Of a stretch of 64,000 bases of DNA, positions 1 through 12,900 are shown piece by piece. This stretch comes from Breviolum minutum Mf 1.05b.01. Taxonomy: Eukaryota; Sar; Dinophyceae; Suessiales; Symbiodiniaceae. The stretch's first letter is position 1, and each line of letters begins with the position of its first letter. The stretch lies in the NCBI GenBank assembly GCA_000507305.1, contig DF239824.1:16001-80000 (forward strand), in the 5' to 3' direction. The notes beneath the pieces are model-generated. The model did no database searches. It saw only the letters and a list, made by a program, of their open reading frames with translations, and was not told the origin of the DNA. The position numbers and the translations under genes were made by a program.

Positions 1-867
1 ATGGACGGCATTTGGGTCTGCTGCGTGAGTCACTTTGTGTGCGAAAGAAGATATCACTTTAAAAGCGGGCTGCTTGAAAAGAGAGTTCAGGATGATATTA
101 TAGATAATTTGCCTGCTTCTGAATCAATACCGATCTGTTGATTATTGTTGTTATAACATGAAGCAGTGCCGAAGACCACAGAAAAAAAAACATCGCAATG
201 GTGCCATGAGGCCATATATTGTATGTTTGTTGGGGCCGTTGTTAAAACGGGCCGTGTTTGACAGACAGTTTTCACCCCATTATGACCCTCGAATTGAAAA
301 AAAAAGTAGGGTCCACTCCAGGCTATTGGGCGAAAAATTCGCCTTGGTTCTTTCTGATCACTGGTTTGGCAAACATGAGGCTTCTCCTATGGTCAAATGC
401 TTTGATGCGTCCCTGATAGGTGTAGAAAACTTGGAACCGATCATTGCTCATAGATGTTGAGATCTTGGTATGTCACAGGAGCAATACCCCAAGAGAATAC
501 AAAAGAGAGTAATCATTCCCAGCAGGTTGCAGGGTACCAAAACTGAAGATAAACTGCCATCACACAACTAGCAAACAACAAATATGATGAATATCGTAAA
601 ATTCCCAGAATTTGAGAGATTGCACCGTAGGGATGTCAAAGAACCCTGCTGGGAAGCTTTCTTTCCAGCACCCCACAAAAATATACAAACATTACATATG
701 TGTGTGTGTTTCCCTCATTGTGAATCGGTTCGTGCGTGTTCAGTCGTCTTTGTTGTTTTCAGGAATGGGAATCGATCGAACTTTGTTCGTCACCTGAGTG
801 CTGAAAGCCGTTGAAAGTGCTGGGACCCAGCCGTGTATTTGATATCTCGTCAGTTTTACCTTTCCAG

Positions 868-956
868 GTGCTCAGGCAATGCCTTGGCAGATTTTTGCAG
901 CCCGGGAACATCACAAAATGTGGTGGATGTTCCGGGTGTTCAGGGCATGGGAAGAG
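868..956 (+). CDS. Candidate exon, tryptophan-rich helix
   Basis: Lies between a pyrimidine-rich AG acceptor (ttaccTTTCCAG) and GAG|GTGGTT. In the frame starting with two bases of a split codon it encodes 29 residues ending MWWMFRVFRAWEE, a charged tryptophan/phenylalanine helix reminiscent of centrin-binding or SFI1-like repeats. The other two frames are also open, so the frame is uncertain. It exits in phase 0, which fits the next candidate exon at 2762. It may be the N-terminal part of the kinesin or belong to an upstream gene. Confidence 0.35.
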
Positions 957-3900
957 GTGGTTGAATGTGTTTTAGAAGGAAAATAGCATACAATCACATC
1001 ACAAAGCAGTATCAAATTTGTGGATTTTTGAAGATGTTTTTTTGCACCCTCGGTGTTGTGTTTCTTTTCAAACAGTTCATTTCGTAGGACTTGGGCAGAA
1101 GTTGCATGAATCTCTACCAGCCCAGAGTGCTAGACGGGAATGGGAATGGATTATTGCGTTTTAGGTTCAAGATGCGTGAGGTATCAGATGCTGCATGACC
1201 CGTATGTAGAGGTTTGTGCATGTGTGTATGTTCCATCAAGCTGGAAATTGTTATCAGGTACTGGAGGCGCAAACAACAACCAACAGTTCCCCATGGGATC
1301 CAATCCAAATCGAAAGACCTTTTTTCCCGGGATAGCTGGAGAGACTTGAAGCGCAAACTTATGTGCATCTTTGGATAGTTTGTGATGGGATATGTTCTAT
1401 CTCCAGTACGATTTTCGGGATGCAGATGACTTCTTCCCTTAAGCTCGATTCTACAAATCGCTGAAGCAAGTCGCTGAAGATTGTGGTGGCTGGTCATTTG
1501 ATGCCAATCAAAGGTGTTAGCACATGTTAGCACCTTCCATGAAAGGAGTGAAAGCAACGGAGCAGTGATGAAGATGTCTTTCATCCCACATGGGAAGACA
1601 ACTGAATCAGTTTGGTGTATACTTTATTTTCATTATGAGATACAGCTACCAGAGATGAGCTTTGTTTTTACCACTCCTAGACCCTTCAATGGGGAGGCCT
1701 CCATGTAGAGGAAAGCGGTACCTCAGCCACAAGAACAAAAGAGCCTAGAGGAAGGAAGGCAATTCTCGCATCAATGGGTCATGAAATAAATCTTTGTTTC
1801 AAGATGATATGTTTCAAACAGTTTACATTTACTATATCATTGATACTGCCAAAGGGCTTTCTTTTCCAGGCTTTTCGTCGGATGCGTAACTTTTCGCCAT
1901 GAAATTGCCCTGCATCACAACTGCATCGCTGTTTTGCAAAAGAGGGTCCGAACTCGTGAAGTGGGGCTGGTGGCTGGTGCCAAGGCATCATCATCCAGAG
2001 GGTCTACTGTACCAAGAATTGCCGTATGCAGTTATTGGGTAGAGAAGAAGATTGAGGTTGTTTGTGAGTCGGTAAATTTGCTTCCCTGAGGTTCGATGCT
2101 TTTTTATTGACTCATTCTTGGATCACAGGAATTCTCAAAGATCACTCAAAGATGGTGGTTTCAAATATTTCTTATGTTCATCCCTACCTGGGTAGATGAT
2201 CCAATTTGACTAATAATTTTTCAGATGGGTTGAAACCACCCCCTAGTCATGATACTTCTTCTGTGAATATTGGGGAAAACCTGCTAGCAACAGAGCTGCT
2301 AGATGATTCAGGTCCTATGATTCAGATGTCTCACCAAACTGATACTTGAGGGTTGCTTCGGAAGGTCATCAAAAAAAAATGTCAAGATCCAGGCCGGGAA
2401 CCTATTTGTTCTTTTTTGGTAGAAAGGGATCATGCAACGTAGCAGCCCTCTTTGAACAGATAGATAGGAAGTCATAGATAGGATAGATTGATAGCATACT
2501 GTACAGTAGGTAGGTGAGAGATGATACAGATCAGATTGATACTAGGTTCTACTAGATTACTACAGCTTAGATAAAGTAAAGAAAATATATACATATATAT
2601 ATATATGTACGTATATACATCTATAATATGACATACATATACATCCACATATACAAATCAATCAAATCCTGGCCCCCCCAAAACCGCCCCTTCTTTGGTC
2701 GTTTCCCCAAATCATTTCCCCACGGTGGCCGTTCCCTTGGGAGTGATGACGATTCCTCCAGGAGCTTCTGGCAGCAGCTGAAAGCAAAGCGCAGCTTGGT
2801 GGTGAGTTGCACTTCGTAAGGGAAATCCCGGATCCCTAAAAATCCCTACCGAAGGAATTCAGGTTTTTTTCGGAAAAAGAAAAAGTCAATTTGCCCGGAG
2901 ATCCCCATGAAATTCATTTTATCTAAATACTAAATTGTTTCATGATGGGATTCTCATGGCTTACTGAAATAATCCCGAAATATAACTGGGTAGTATAATC
3001 TCCATATACAGCAAATAACCACGGTTTTGGTCACTGCTCATTTGGTATATGGTATGGTAGGCTGAGGCCAACTTTTACCGAATATTTGGTAGAGAGAATC
3101 TTGTGAAACATTGAAACATCTCAGCTTTTTTGGTGTTTTGCGAGGAGTCAATGTGGGTGTTTTTTTGTTTGTAGGTGGAACTTCTGTGTTTTTGTTCCAT
3201 CTTCTGATTTGATGACTGTTATGTCGCAAACCAGAACCAATGTGATCCAATGCCCGAAAACAAATTATACGTGCAAGTGATCATATTTCACCTGTGCATC
3301 AGAACACTACCTATTTGATGACTCGGCTTGTTATAATTTACCACCATACATGCGGCCATCCATCTACAGTATCCAGGTGGTTTCAAATGTGTTACTCATT
3401 TTCTATTCTGGGAAGTTTGATCAGATATTTTTGGACTGGCTTGGAATCAACACCTCGTGTTGATGTTTCGTTAATGAGGTCCAGCGCTCGAAGGTTTTGG
3501 GGTTCAATGGTTGTATCGCCTAACAGGGAACTTTACCCTCCCTAAAACTAAAAATGCTTATTCTTAAAGAAAACAGGCAGGGAAGCCGGATCATCTTCCA
3601 TTCCCATCCATTTTCAGCTGTTTCACTTGCTGTTAGTTTCAGGGAAGGTAAATCCATGAAGATTTCCACTGAAAATCTGAAGTCTTTCAACAGTTTCTCC
3701 CCAACTTCCGATGGTTCAGATCCAAAGGCAAGCTTTGGAAGATGTACGACGCGCGGGAGCAGAACGCAATGCCCAAGCTCTTGCTGCTCACCAAAGAGCT
3801 GGAGATACTGCACGGATGGTCAAATTCTCCCCATACTTGCGGGGATTAAGCAATGGCAATTTTCAGGGTTTTGCCAGTTTTGCGCTAACTAGTGCTTTGC

Positions 3901-6900
3901 TTTGGTTGGTAATATGTTGACCACTGTAGACTGTAGTGTTTATGGCGGTCCAATCCGGCTAACCACTGAAAGCACACTTGAAACCCTCTACCCTATACAT
4001 CATGGGAGAAACTACGAAGCCCAACTGGCCAAGAATTTCAGCTATGTTGATACATTTGCTTTACCTTGGGATTGGTCAAGCGAAAAAATTGAAGACAAAG
4101 GGTCAATGGATGATGGATGCGGTGGTTTGTGGTTTTCGATTGCGTTTGTTCTTGGGCAGGTGTAATCACAACACGTCTCAACTTAGACATAATAGGGTCT
4201 TTGAAAAAGCGAACCGCATACATATACTTGCATGTCGAAGTAATTTGTAGTTGCACCACATATATGTGCTGGTGATTTTGACATTCATGTTGGTTTGTTT
4301 TAAACATATACTCTACTGTTGCTGCAATGTACAGAAAAGCATCAGAAGACTGGGTTGAATCAAAGAGCTGAAGGTACTCTTCCCTGGCACAGTATTCCAA
4401 ACCCAGCGGCCACAACAGCTCCCGCAATTTGGATCGGGGGAAATAACATAGCAGCTGGTACTGCTATGCCGCTGGATTTTTCCACATATTCTTGAACCTT
4501 GGATCCATTGGATTCAACATCCCACATGTTCAAAGGAATCGATTACACTTTTACCCTCCATATTGTGAGATTGATTCATTACCGGACCTCTGATGCCGTT
4601 ACTGATCGCCACGAAAGGAGTTGTGGAAAATGTTCACAAGAAAAAGTTCCATACATCCCATGTGGGTGTTCAAAAGTTGTAGATATCAACTATCAACATC
4701 CCGAAAAGTTACCCGTATCTATTGGATGTCCGAAAGCCCAACTTTTTTTCCGGTAAAGAAAAAACAAGGGGAAGTCCAAAATGGACTTGATCAGATTTAG
4801 CCAAAGATGATGTCAACCACTTCCACCATTTGAGGCTGCAGCCATCAAACGCTGTTCTTTCCTCAGAGAATCTCCAGGGAGCAGTTTTTAGGTGATATCG
4901 GATGACGCAGCGAACGATGAACGATGAGGAATTCTCCAAATTCAAGCGTTTTTTGTAGGTGGAATATCACCCTAATCACCCCAGACAAGTATCAACTGTT
5001 CAAATGCTGGGGTTGTTGGTTTTCTCTTTTATCACAGCTGGCAGAAGCATTTTTCTTGGAGGATGGATCAAGCTCAATGTGACTATTTTGAGGAGAGGGA
5101 AGACCACTGAGTGGCTGGGTTCCTGTATTAGTCACTAGAATTTGTTCAACTAGAGCCACTCCTGAAAGGCAAGTGTGTGTTTTCCATTGTTTTTACTTTG
5201 AAAGCAGAGTGTGTCATTGTGTGTATGTCTATGGTCGATATTTGTAATTTCCTAAAGCAGGTTCCGGTATTCAATGCCGGCATTCTAATTCTTTGCACTG
5301 CCAGAGTATTTGCACAATGTGAACGAGGTCGAAAGTTGGGCATTGCACCACAGGAGTTGTTGCAAGCCCTGCAACAACTCACAGATGAAATGGCCAAGGC
5401 GGAAATCAGACAGACAATCTTTATGCACCCCAACATGGAGGCAAACGCTAAAAAAAACAGGCAATCTATGTATAGCCAGTGACTCAAGGACTTGTGTTTC
5501 TTAAGTTTTTGTTGATGAATTGTATGGAAGTAATACTACAGTGGAAAGTGAAGCGTATCAGACTAGAAGTCCCATCCTGTCATCCCATCACCCTGAAATG
5601 TGAAGCCATGCCCCAAAGGTCAGTGGAAACTTGGGCCATCATTTGAATGGATGATGATATATGAAATGTTTCAAACTTGTTGGCGACGGACATTTGGAAT
5701 TCTAAAGATAACCAAACCTGTGATCCTAAACTGGTACTAGAAGATTATGACAACAATAAACATAAGGGGGTTTCCTAAAATGGCGGGTTTCCCCAACAAC
5801 CATAGGTTTTCCTACTAAAAATGATCATTTTGGGGTGTTTTTGGGGGTTACCACCATTTAAGGAAACAGCCATAAAGACTTACATCCTGACTAGATCTCA
5901 CGAGGTGGCAAAGATCGCTGGTGACCATGGCATCAGCAATTTGATGCTGGAGGTGCGAGGTTGTTGGGGACTCCTGCAGTGTGGGAATTATGTAGTGGTC
6001 AACAAATGATTACATAAGCATACGTATATTTATATATATATATGTAATGTGTTTGTATGTATGATGATATTATGTATGTGTGTTTGTGTATAGCATATAT
6101 ATACATATGTGTGTATATATATATATGTATACGTGCTGTACAGTTATGAACTCTATATATGTATCGTTGTTTTCGAAACCGCCCAAGTTTTGCTGACTGT
6201 TTAAAGGTTTCANAAATGATCATTTTGGGGTGTTTTTGGGGGTACCACCATTTAAGGAAACAGCCATAAAGACTTACATCCTGACTAGATCTCACGAGGT
6301 GGCAAAGATCGCTGGTGACCATGGCATCAGCAATTTGATGCTGGAGGTGCGAGGTTGTTGGGGACTCCTGCAGTGTGGGAATTATGTAGTGGTCAACAAA
6401 TGATTACATAAGCATACGTATATTTATATATATATATGTAATGTGTTTGTATGTATGATGATATTATGTATGTGTGTTTGTGTATAGCATATATATACAT
6501 ATGTGTGTATATATATATATGTATACGTGCTGTACAGTTATGAACTCTATATATGTATCGTTGTTTTTCGAAACCGCCCAAGTTTTTGCTGACTGTTTAA
6601 AGGTTTCATCTTAGAACTTTTCGCTTTCATGGTTGCCCTTTTGCAAAAGAAGAAACGGGTTGAGATGAAGACACTCCTTCAGATGGTGTCAACCTTTGTT
6701 CTGAGTGGCCACCAATAGGTGCAGATGTTTCCATTGCAAAAACAACATGAAATTTGAAGGAAAGTCATCAGAGTCTGGCTCCTCCTGGATTACAAGCCAA
6801 CTAAGAAAAGATGCTTTTTGTCGAGATTTTTCCCAACACCGAAACATCAGAAAGATAGGGGATGACGATACTATCATACACTTTGTGTTCTTGGATCTGG

Positions 6901-9900
6901 AAAAGTCGTGCACCTCTGCAGGATGTGGAACAGACGCGGCGTGAGTTGCATGACAAGGTTCAGGCAAACCACAAGACCCGTGATTTCTGTGTGTTGGAAA
7001 CTTTTGGGGGGATTTCCTGGAATGGCTGGCAAAACCATTCAACTTGAAATGTCAAAGTGTATAGTGTATATTGATGTATATTGTTGACAGTATCTTATTT
7101 ATATCTGAAATTATATGCCAAGTCTGTGACAAAAATGATGTTACTTCTTACACACGTGGCAGTCTAGCTTCATCGATTTGACTGCAACCAGGCAACAGGA
7201 GACGTGGTGGCCATTAGTCCCTGGCGATTGAAGAATACCTACAGCTACACCCTTCAAGTTTGACATAGATATCCAAGTATTTTAATGGAGTTGCCCATTC
7301 CAATCCACTATTTTCTAGTATATCTCCAGGGAGTGTGTTAACTATTCAATGCAATTTTGTGTCCATGCTGTGATCCTAAGGTGATAAAATGATCGACATT
7401 TCACTGTCAAAATGCTGAACATGTGTAGTGCTAATTGGTCAGCCACTTGCAGCCACTTTTTTAGGTGGCTGGTCTTCTGATATCATCTGCTTCTGCTTAT
7501 GGCTCAACATGATTAACCCCCAAAATGAATGATTCCAATACTTAAGATGGCCAAATCATACCAACTCCATGATCCCTTTGGTAAAATTTCCAGCCATGTC
7601 AGGCAGTGCGTGGTGGTGTGCGGGTGATTTGCCGCATCCGACCTTTTGTTGAGGATGATGCTAGGGACACTCAGAACTACAGACTTGGGCAGATCAATGT
7701 TGAAAGAGGCCAACATGAAGCCATTTTGTACCAACCATCGTCATTTCTGGAGGGTCCAAACATGTTGCAAATACGATGCTTGTCCCCGGCACATCATCAA
7801 AAGATTCACGCTGTTTTGTCTATTTCGCAAACTCTGTCCTGGCACATGTGCACTACACCCATGTTTGATGTGTTTGATTTGTTCCAAGGGTTGCTTGTTT
7901 TCTGTTTTATTGGAGGATGAGTAAAATCCCCGTTGCCGGGACTGGTGATTTTGAGGATATGGAGGAAGGCATCCGACCAACGGTGGAACAGGCCTGAAGT
8001 CGGATGCGTATTTCCCACGGTCGAGCAAGCCCTTTGGGTAAATTTCCTGTAAATTTGCCAGCCATTTGAGCTGGCAAGAACAGGAAGTTTGGGGAATGTC
8101 TAGGAGCTCCTAGTTCCCCTCTTCCGAAAAAAAAATTGTATCGAACCTCAGAGCTATGTATTAAGGCCGCCAGTCTTTTTTCAATCAAGCTAGTCAGGTG
8201 GTTTTGTTTTTGTGTTTTTCCAAGATTCGGCTGGGCCATTCTGAAGATTTTGGACATCTCCACCCTTTGCCAGCACCGTCATTGACTCAGAGGATCACTT
8301 TAGACCCCACCCACTTTGTAGCGTGGCCCATTTTTGCTGAGATGACCGGTCAGGTGGACTTCTTTACCTTGAAGCTCTCCACCAACAAGATGAATCAGTT
8401 GGGGATCCTGCAATAGGGTGGGGAAAAAAGAAGCTCACAAAAAGAGGTTTTTGACGTAAGCCTTTGTTTGATCTAATCTTGTTGAGTTCTTCCTTGTTAA
8501 GGTTGTAACTGTACCAGCTCCTGACACCAATTCACAAGAACCTTTTTTCGTGCAAATCTTGGTCCATTGTCATCATCTTAGGTCCACCAGACAGTCACAA
8601 GTCGAAATTCTGAATGGAAAGACTATAGCCAGGGTATGCCAGGGTTATTTGAAGTTATTTATGGATAGTTAGTGATATATATATATATATTGATGATATG
8701 GGAGATATTTAAAAAAACTAGAACAGCTACTGTCTCAGAATCAACTGACCTTGTGGGCATTGCCTCTCCGAATCCTGAGGAAGGCAAGCAACGACCCCGC
8801 CAAGTTTGAGGACTTTGTAGATGCAAACCTTCCATCCACATCGTGTCTTTGACTGAATCGGATATGAAGATGGGGGTTTGCACACCAAGGATACGAGAGT
8901 GAAGACTAGTTGGATGAAATTCCAAAAAAAGAATTTGGAGATGTTGGATCTATTGTGGTTTGCTATGCTTGTCATTGTTTATGTTGCTTTTGGTGTTGGA
9001 GAAATGCAAGGAAGCAGATATCAGATTGACCATTTCGAATGAGTAATGGAAGTGGCTCGACTTGTAATGTCCTTCCTTGGTAGAAAGCGAGCATGGTGAT
9101 CCAGTGATCCAGTGTGTTCAGGGAATGCCTAGGGGTGTGCCCCCTTCTCTAAGGAAGCATTTAACAATACATGAAACATGATTTCTTGCCTGTGGGGCTA
9201 CTCGTTTCTATCAGATCAATGATCACACTTCGATCATCCAATGTAAGATGTTGAACTTGGGGATCTCAAGTAAATTTTGAACTTCCCTACCAGAACCTCA
9301 ATTCACCTTTTCGCGGACGTCTTGATATTTCAGCGATTTCATCCATGTTGAAGTTGACTGGATTTTTATCAATGCACTAGATGGAAGAGGAAAGCAAATT
9401 CCCATGATACTTCTGTAAATCCAATTAAATCCACGTGTGTGAATTTATCAGACCATAAATTTGTAGGATGATGAAGGGATGCCTCAAGCATCAAACTGTG
9501 TGATTGGCTGCATTGCCAGAAACCTTGCCTCAGCATCATTGCTTCCAACGAACAAGGTGACGGAGGCTGTCAAGGGTTCAACTGCAAAGATTTGAAGATG
9601 TTTGTTTGCTTTGCTACATTGGTATACATTTGTGACAGATACTTTGATTTCATGACATGATGACATGTCTTTGTTCCAGGTTGCTAAAGTGAACTTGGAA
9701 ACGAGTCTTCAACAATTCATACCCTTTTAAAAGGTGAAGATCTCACAAGTTTTGCTCCAACAAAGATCTGCCCATCTCCAAGCTGGTCAAAAAATAATTG
9801 AAAAAATCTAGATAAAATCTGAGGTTTTAGCTCTTCAGAAACCCGTTTGAGTGAATTCACCCATGGCTCAAAACGGAACTTTCACCTACCAGCCTTTCCT

Positions 9901-12900
9901 TGCAAGGCATCCAGCAATTTCCGCTTCAACGGACGAGTCCTCGGACCTCGTAGCACTCAAGATGATGTCTTCAGTGAGGCCCCAAAAACATGGGTCCCAG
10001 CAGGAGTTGGTTGGTTGGTTGGGAGTGGTTGCTATGTACACTTGCTGATGCACTAGCTAACTTGGTAAGCTCATAGATCTCATGACTCGAATTTTTCAGA
10101 AGCACAGACAACTAACTTCAAACGCTACAGATGTGTTATGTACAAATTCTTTTGTCCTCGTGCCCTTGTGCCCCCAGAACCCGGTATTGCCAGGAAAAGA
10201 ATTTGTTCGTGTACAAATTCTCCTGTAGCATGCCCAAATACAATGAACCCCAAAGCTGTGTTTGTGTGCAATCCTCCCGTAGCCATGCCCCGTGCTCTCA
10301 TGTCCCAATGGGTCCCGAATGGTCCCGACGTCCCCCCATGAAACCCTCAAGGTTTGTGCCCCCATGCCCCCATGTCCCTATGCCCCCCGTAAAGGTATGT
10401 TCGTGTTACAATTCTGCTGTCAGCTTGCCTTTGGTGTCTGCATCTCTCCATGCGCTCCCCATGAACCCTAAAGGAGTGTATGTGTACAAGTAACCCCAAA
10501 AAATGTTTCAAACAACGAACAACAGCCCTGCTTGTCAATTTGGTATAGATTCACCGGCTCAAATATGGCTGAAGTGTAAAGACCGAGAGAGAGAGAGAGA
10601 GCGCCGATCATGTCATGATTTTGTTCATAAATTCCCAAGAGTTTCGTAATTTGGGGCGCAAACTAACACAACTTTCCCCAAAAAATTGCTGGCAGTTTAG
10701 CATGGATTCAACTATGTCCATTTTACAAATGCATTAACCAACACATGGGAAGCATTTCTACCATACTAATCCCTTTCCAAGATCCAAAATATATCCCTCG
10801 ATTGGCAGGTCCAGGGGCTTGTTCAGTCGGCAGTGGATGGCTACAATGTCGGAGCCTAGATTTATGAGTTTTCGGAAGGTGGGTTAGTTTGTTGGAAAGT
10901 TATGATGTGAACCTACAGGTGGGACATTGTGAGTGTATATTATATATGCATATGTTTTGAATTGCCTCAGTAGACCATAGAGTAAGGCGAAGATTCCATT
11001 TGCAACATGCATTTCTCTGATGTGTTTAAATATTATAACTTTCATAGCAGAATTCGAATCATGTTTTTCTGCACCCAGAACCCCCCCAAAGGTCCCACTT
11101 CTTGCATGGCTCCAACTTGCAGGTCCTACTAGCTGCGGGTGGCTCCAAATTCTCAGGAAAGAGCCACACGATTTTCGGCGCGGAGTGCCCAGTTGAGTAA
11201 TCATTTGAGTTTAGTGGCTTTCCATGAAATTCATCTAGGAGAAAATCTGTGAATTTTCGAGATATCCAAATGGGGATGCTTTTCAAAAAAAATCCCCTAA
11301 ATAAACCCTGACATTTGACACCAGATGACATGTCCATTCCTTTTTTTGATCACAAATTTCCTTGTTGCAAAACATCCACAACTAGACGACTTGATGCTTT
11401 GCAGCTGCCCCAGCCAGGTCCTCCATTTCAGAAGCCTGCTCCAGGAATGCCCAAGGAAAGAGATTGGCTCGGAAAGCTCAGTTCGCCACAGCTGTGGAAG
11501 AGAATTTCTCTACGAAAATGTCCGTTTGAAAAACTTGGATCTTGTAAACTTCACCGACATCATTGGACCATTAAAACGAAGTTAATCATCAACATGGCTT
11601 CTTCTTTCGGTTCATCTCCCAAGATATTTGCGAAGTTTGGGGTTTCGGAATTTGCGGCCTCACATTGATCAAAGTATTACTGTTGATGGTTCAGAAATCC
11701 CAAACAACCACCTGGGATGGTGCTAAAACCTTGTAGATAAATAATGGGATAAACTACCAACCTCAACTGGTGCCGGATTTTTTTCCATCAACAGTATGGT
11801 GCTCCGCTATGTCATTTGTTTCCCGTCAGAATGATGACTTTGCTGTCCACTTGGAGCATCCTTTGAAACACCAACAAACGTTGAGGTCAGGGCTCGCGGT
11901 CCGTGTGGTCAATGAAATCTTCGCCATTCAGGAGCATGGCGAATTGATCGTTTTATGCCATTTGTAACTCCGCTGATGGTGGGATTTGAAGGAGATATAA
12001 CTCGATGCCACACCTGTAGATGTGTTCATTGTTGGTGGTTACTTTCAAGTCAGAGAGTTGTATTATCTACTTTACCAACTCCTACAACTCTTACAGTGTA
12101 AAATCTGGCCGCCCACAGCCAGCTGTTTGGGGTACTGCTGCCGCATCATTTGATTGTCATGATCACCCCATTTCCGATAATCGTGCCCTGAATTGATATG
12201 ATCTTCCAAGTGTTACAATCAACTCTTCAGAGTAGTCACTAATAGATCAGGTTCTTCAATGTCATTTACTTGAGTTTCCTTTTCAAATAATGTATTTTGC
12301 CTATTTTGTGTTGGAAGATCCACCATCTTTGAAGGAGAGAGATGATTGGCGCGCCCTGTTGGAGGCGGGTAGCAGGGATTGGGAAACACCCCAAGAGGAG
12401 GAATTCTGGTAGAAGTTCACATAGACCATGGATGGCATCATCACAAATTTAGCGCCATGAATCGGTCCGAAGTTCAATATGTACCTGACACATGACACTC
12501 ATCCGAGGTGTATATCTTTCCTGGAAAGATTCCAAGCAGCAAATTGGCCCCGACTCTACATGTTGCAAGATCCAGCTTGTGTTGAACAGACCCAGGGTAC
12601 AAGAGATTGTGATAAGATGTTTCAGATAGGGGTATCTGCTTGGATTTTGACAAAGTCTTTTTATATTCACGCTTTTATTACGCAATCCTCACCAAAAAAG
12701 CAGTTGTTTAGTTGCTTCTTTGTTTGTTTTGTTTTGTTTTTCTTTGGTTTGTTGGTGTGTCCAATCCAACTATCTAGAATTGTTTTGTATCCCCTCAGTT
12801 TCCTACAGGTCCCTTGTCCGACCCATGCAGGTGGAGATTCAGATCGTGGAAGTGCGTGGAGATCGAACTTTGGATCTCCTTGGTACGCAGCCCAGGAGGA

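Larger units (their letters stand above)
957..2761. other. Intron-like stretch without recognised exons
   Basis: Contains a degenerate family-D inverted-repeat element (2153-2246) and a TA/CATA microsatellite (2587-2660). Open frames here are short and unsupported by splice sites. Confidence 0.4.

Noticed and set aside
1-867. Trans-spliced leader relict or gene start
   Set aside because: I looked for the dinoflagellate spliced-leader core (CCGTAGCCATTTTGGCTCAAG-like) here and elsewhere and saw no convincing copy; short ORFs at 158-814 have no support.
5999-6581. Two similar minus-strand ORFs
   Set aside because: Both are readings of a TA/GT microsatellite and the family E element, present twice because of the tandem duplication.
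10131-10493. 120-codon ORF, plus strand
   Set aside because: Made of low-complexity ATGCCCC-type repeats; repeated in more than one frame.
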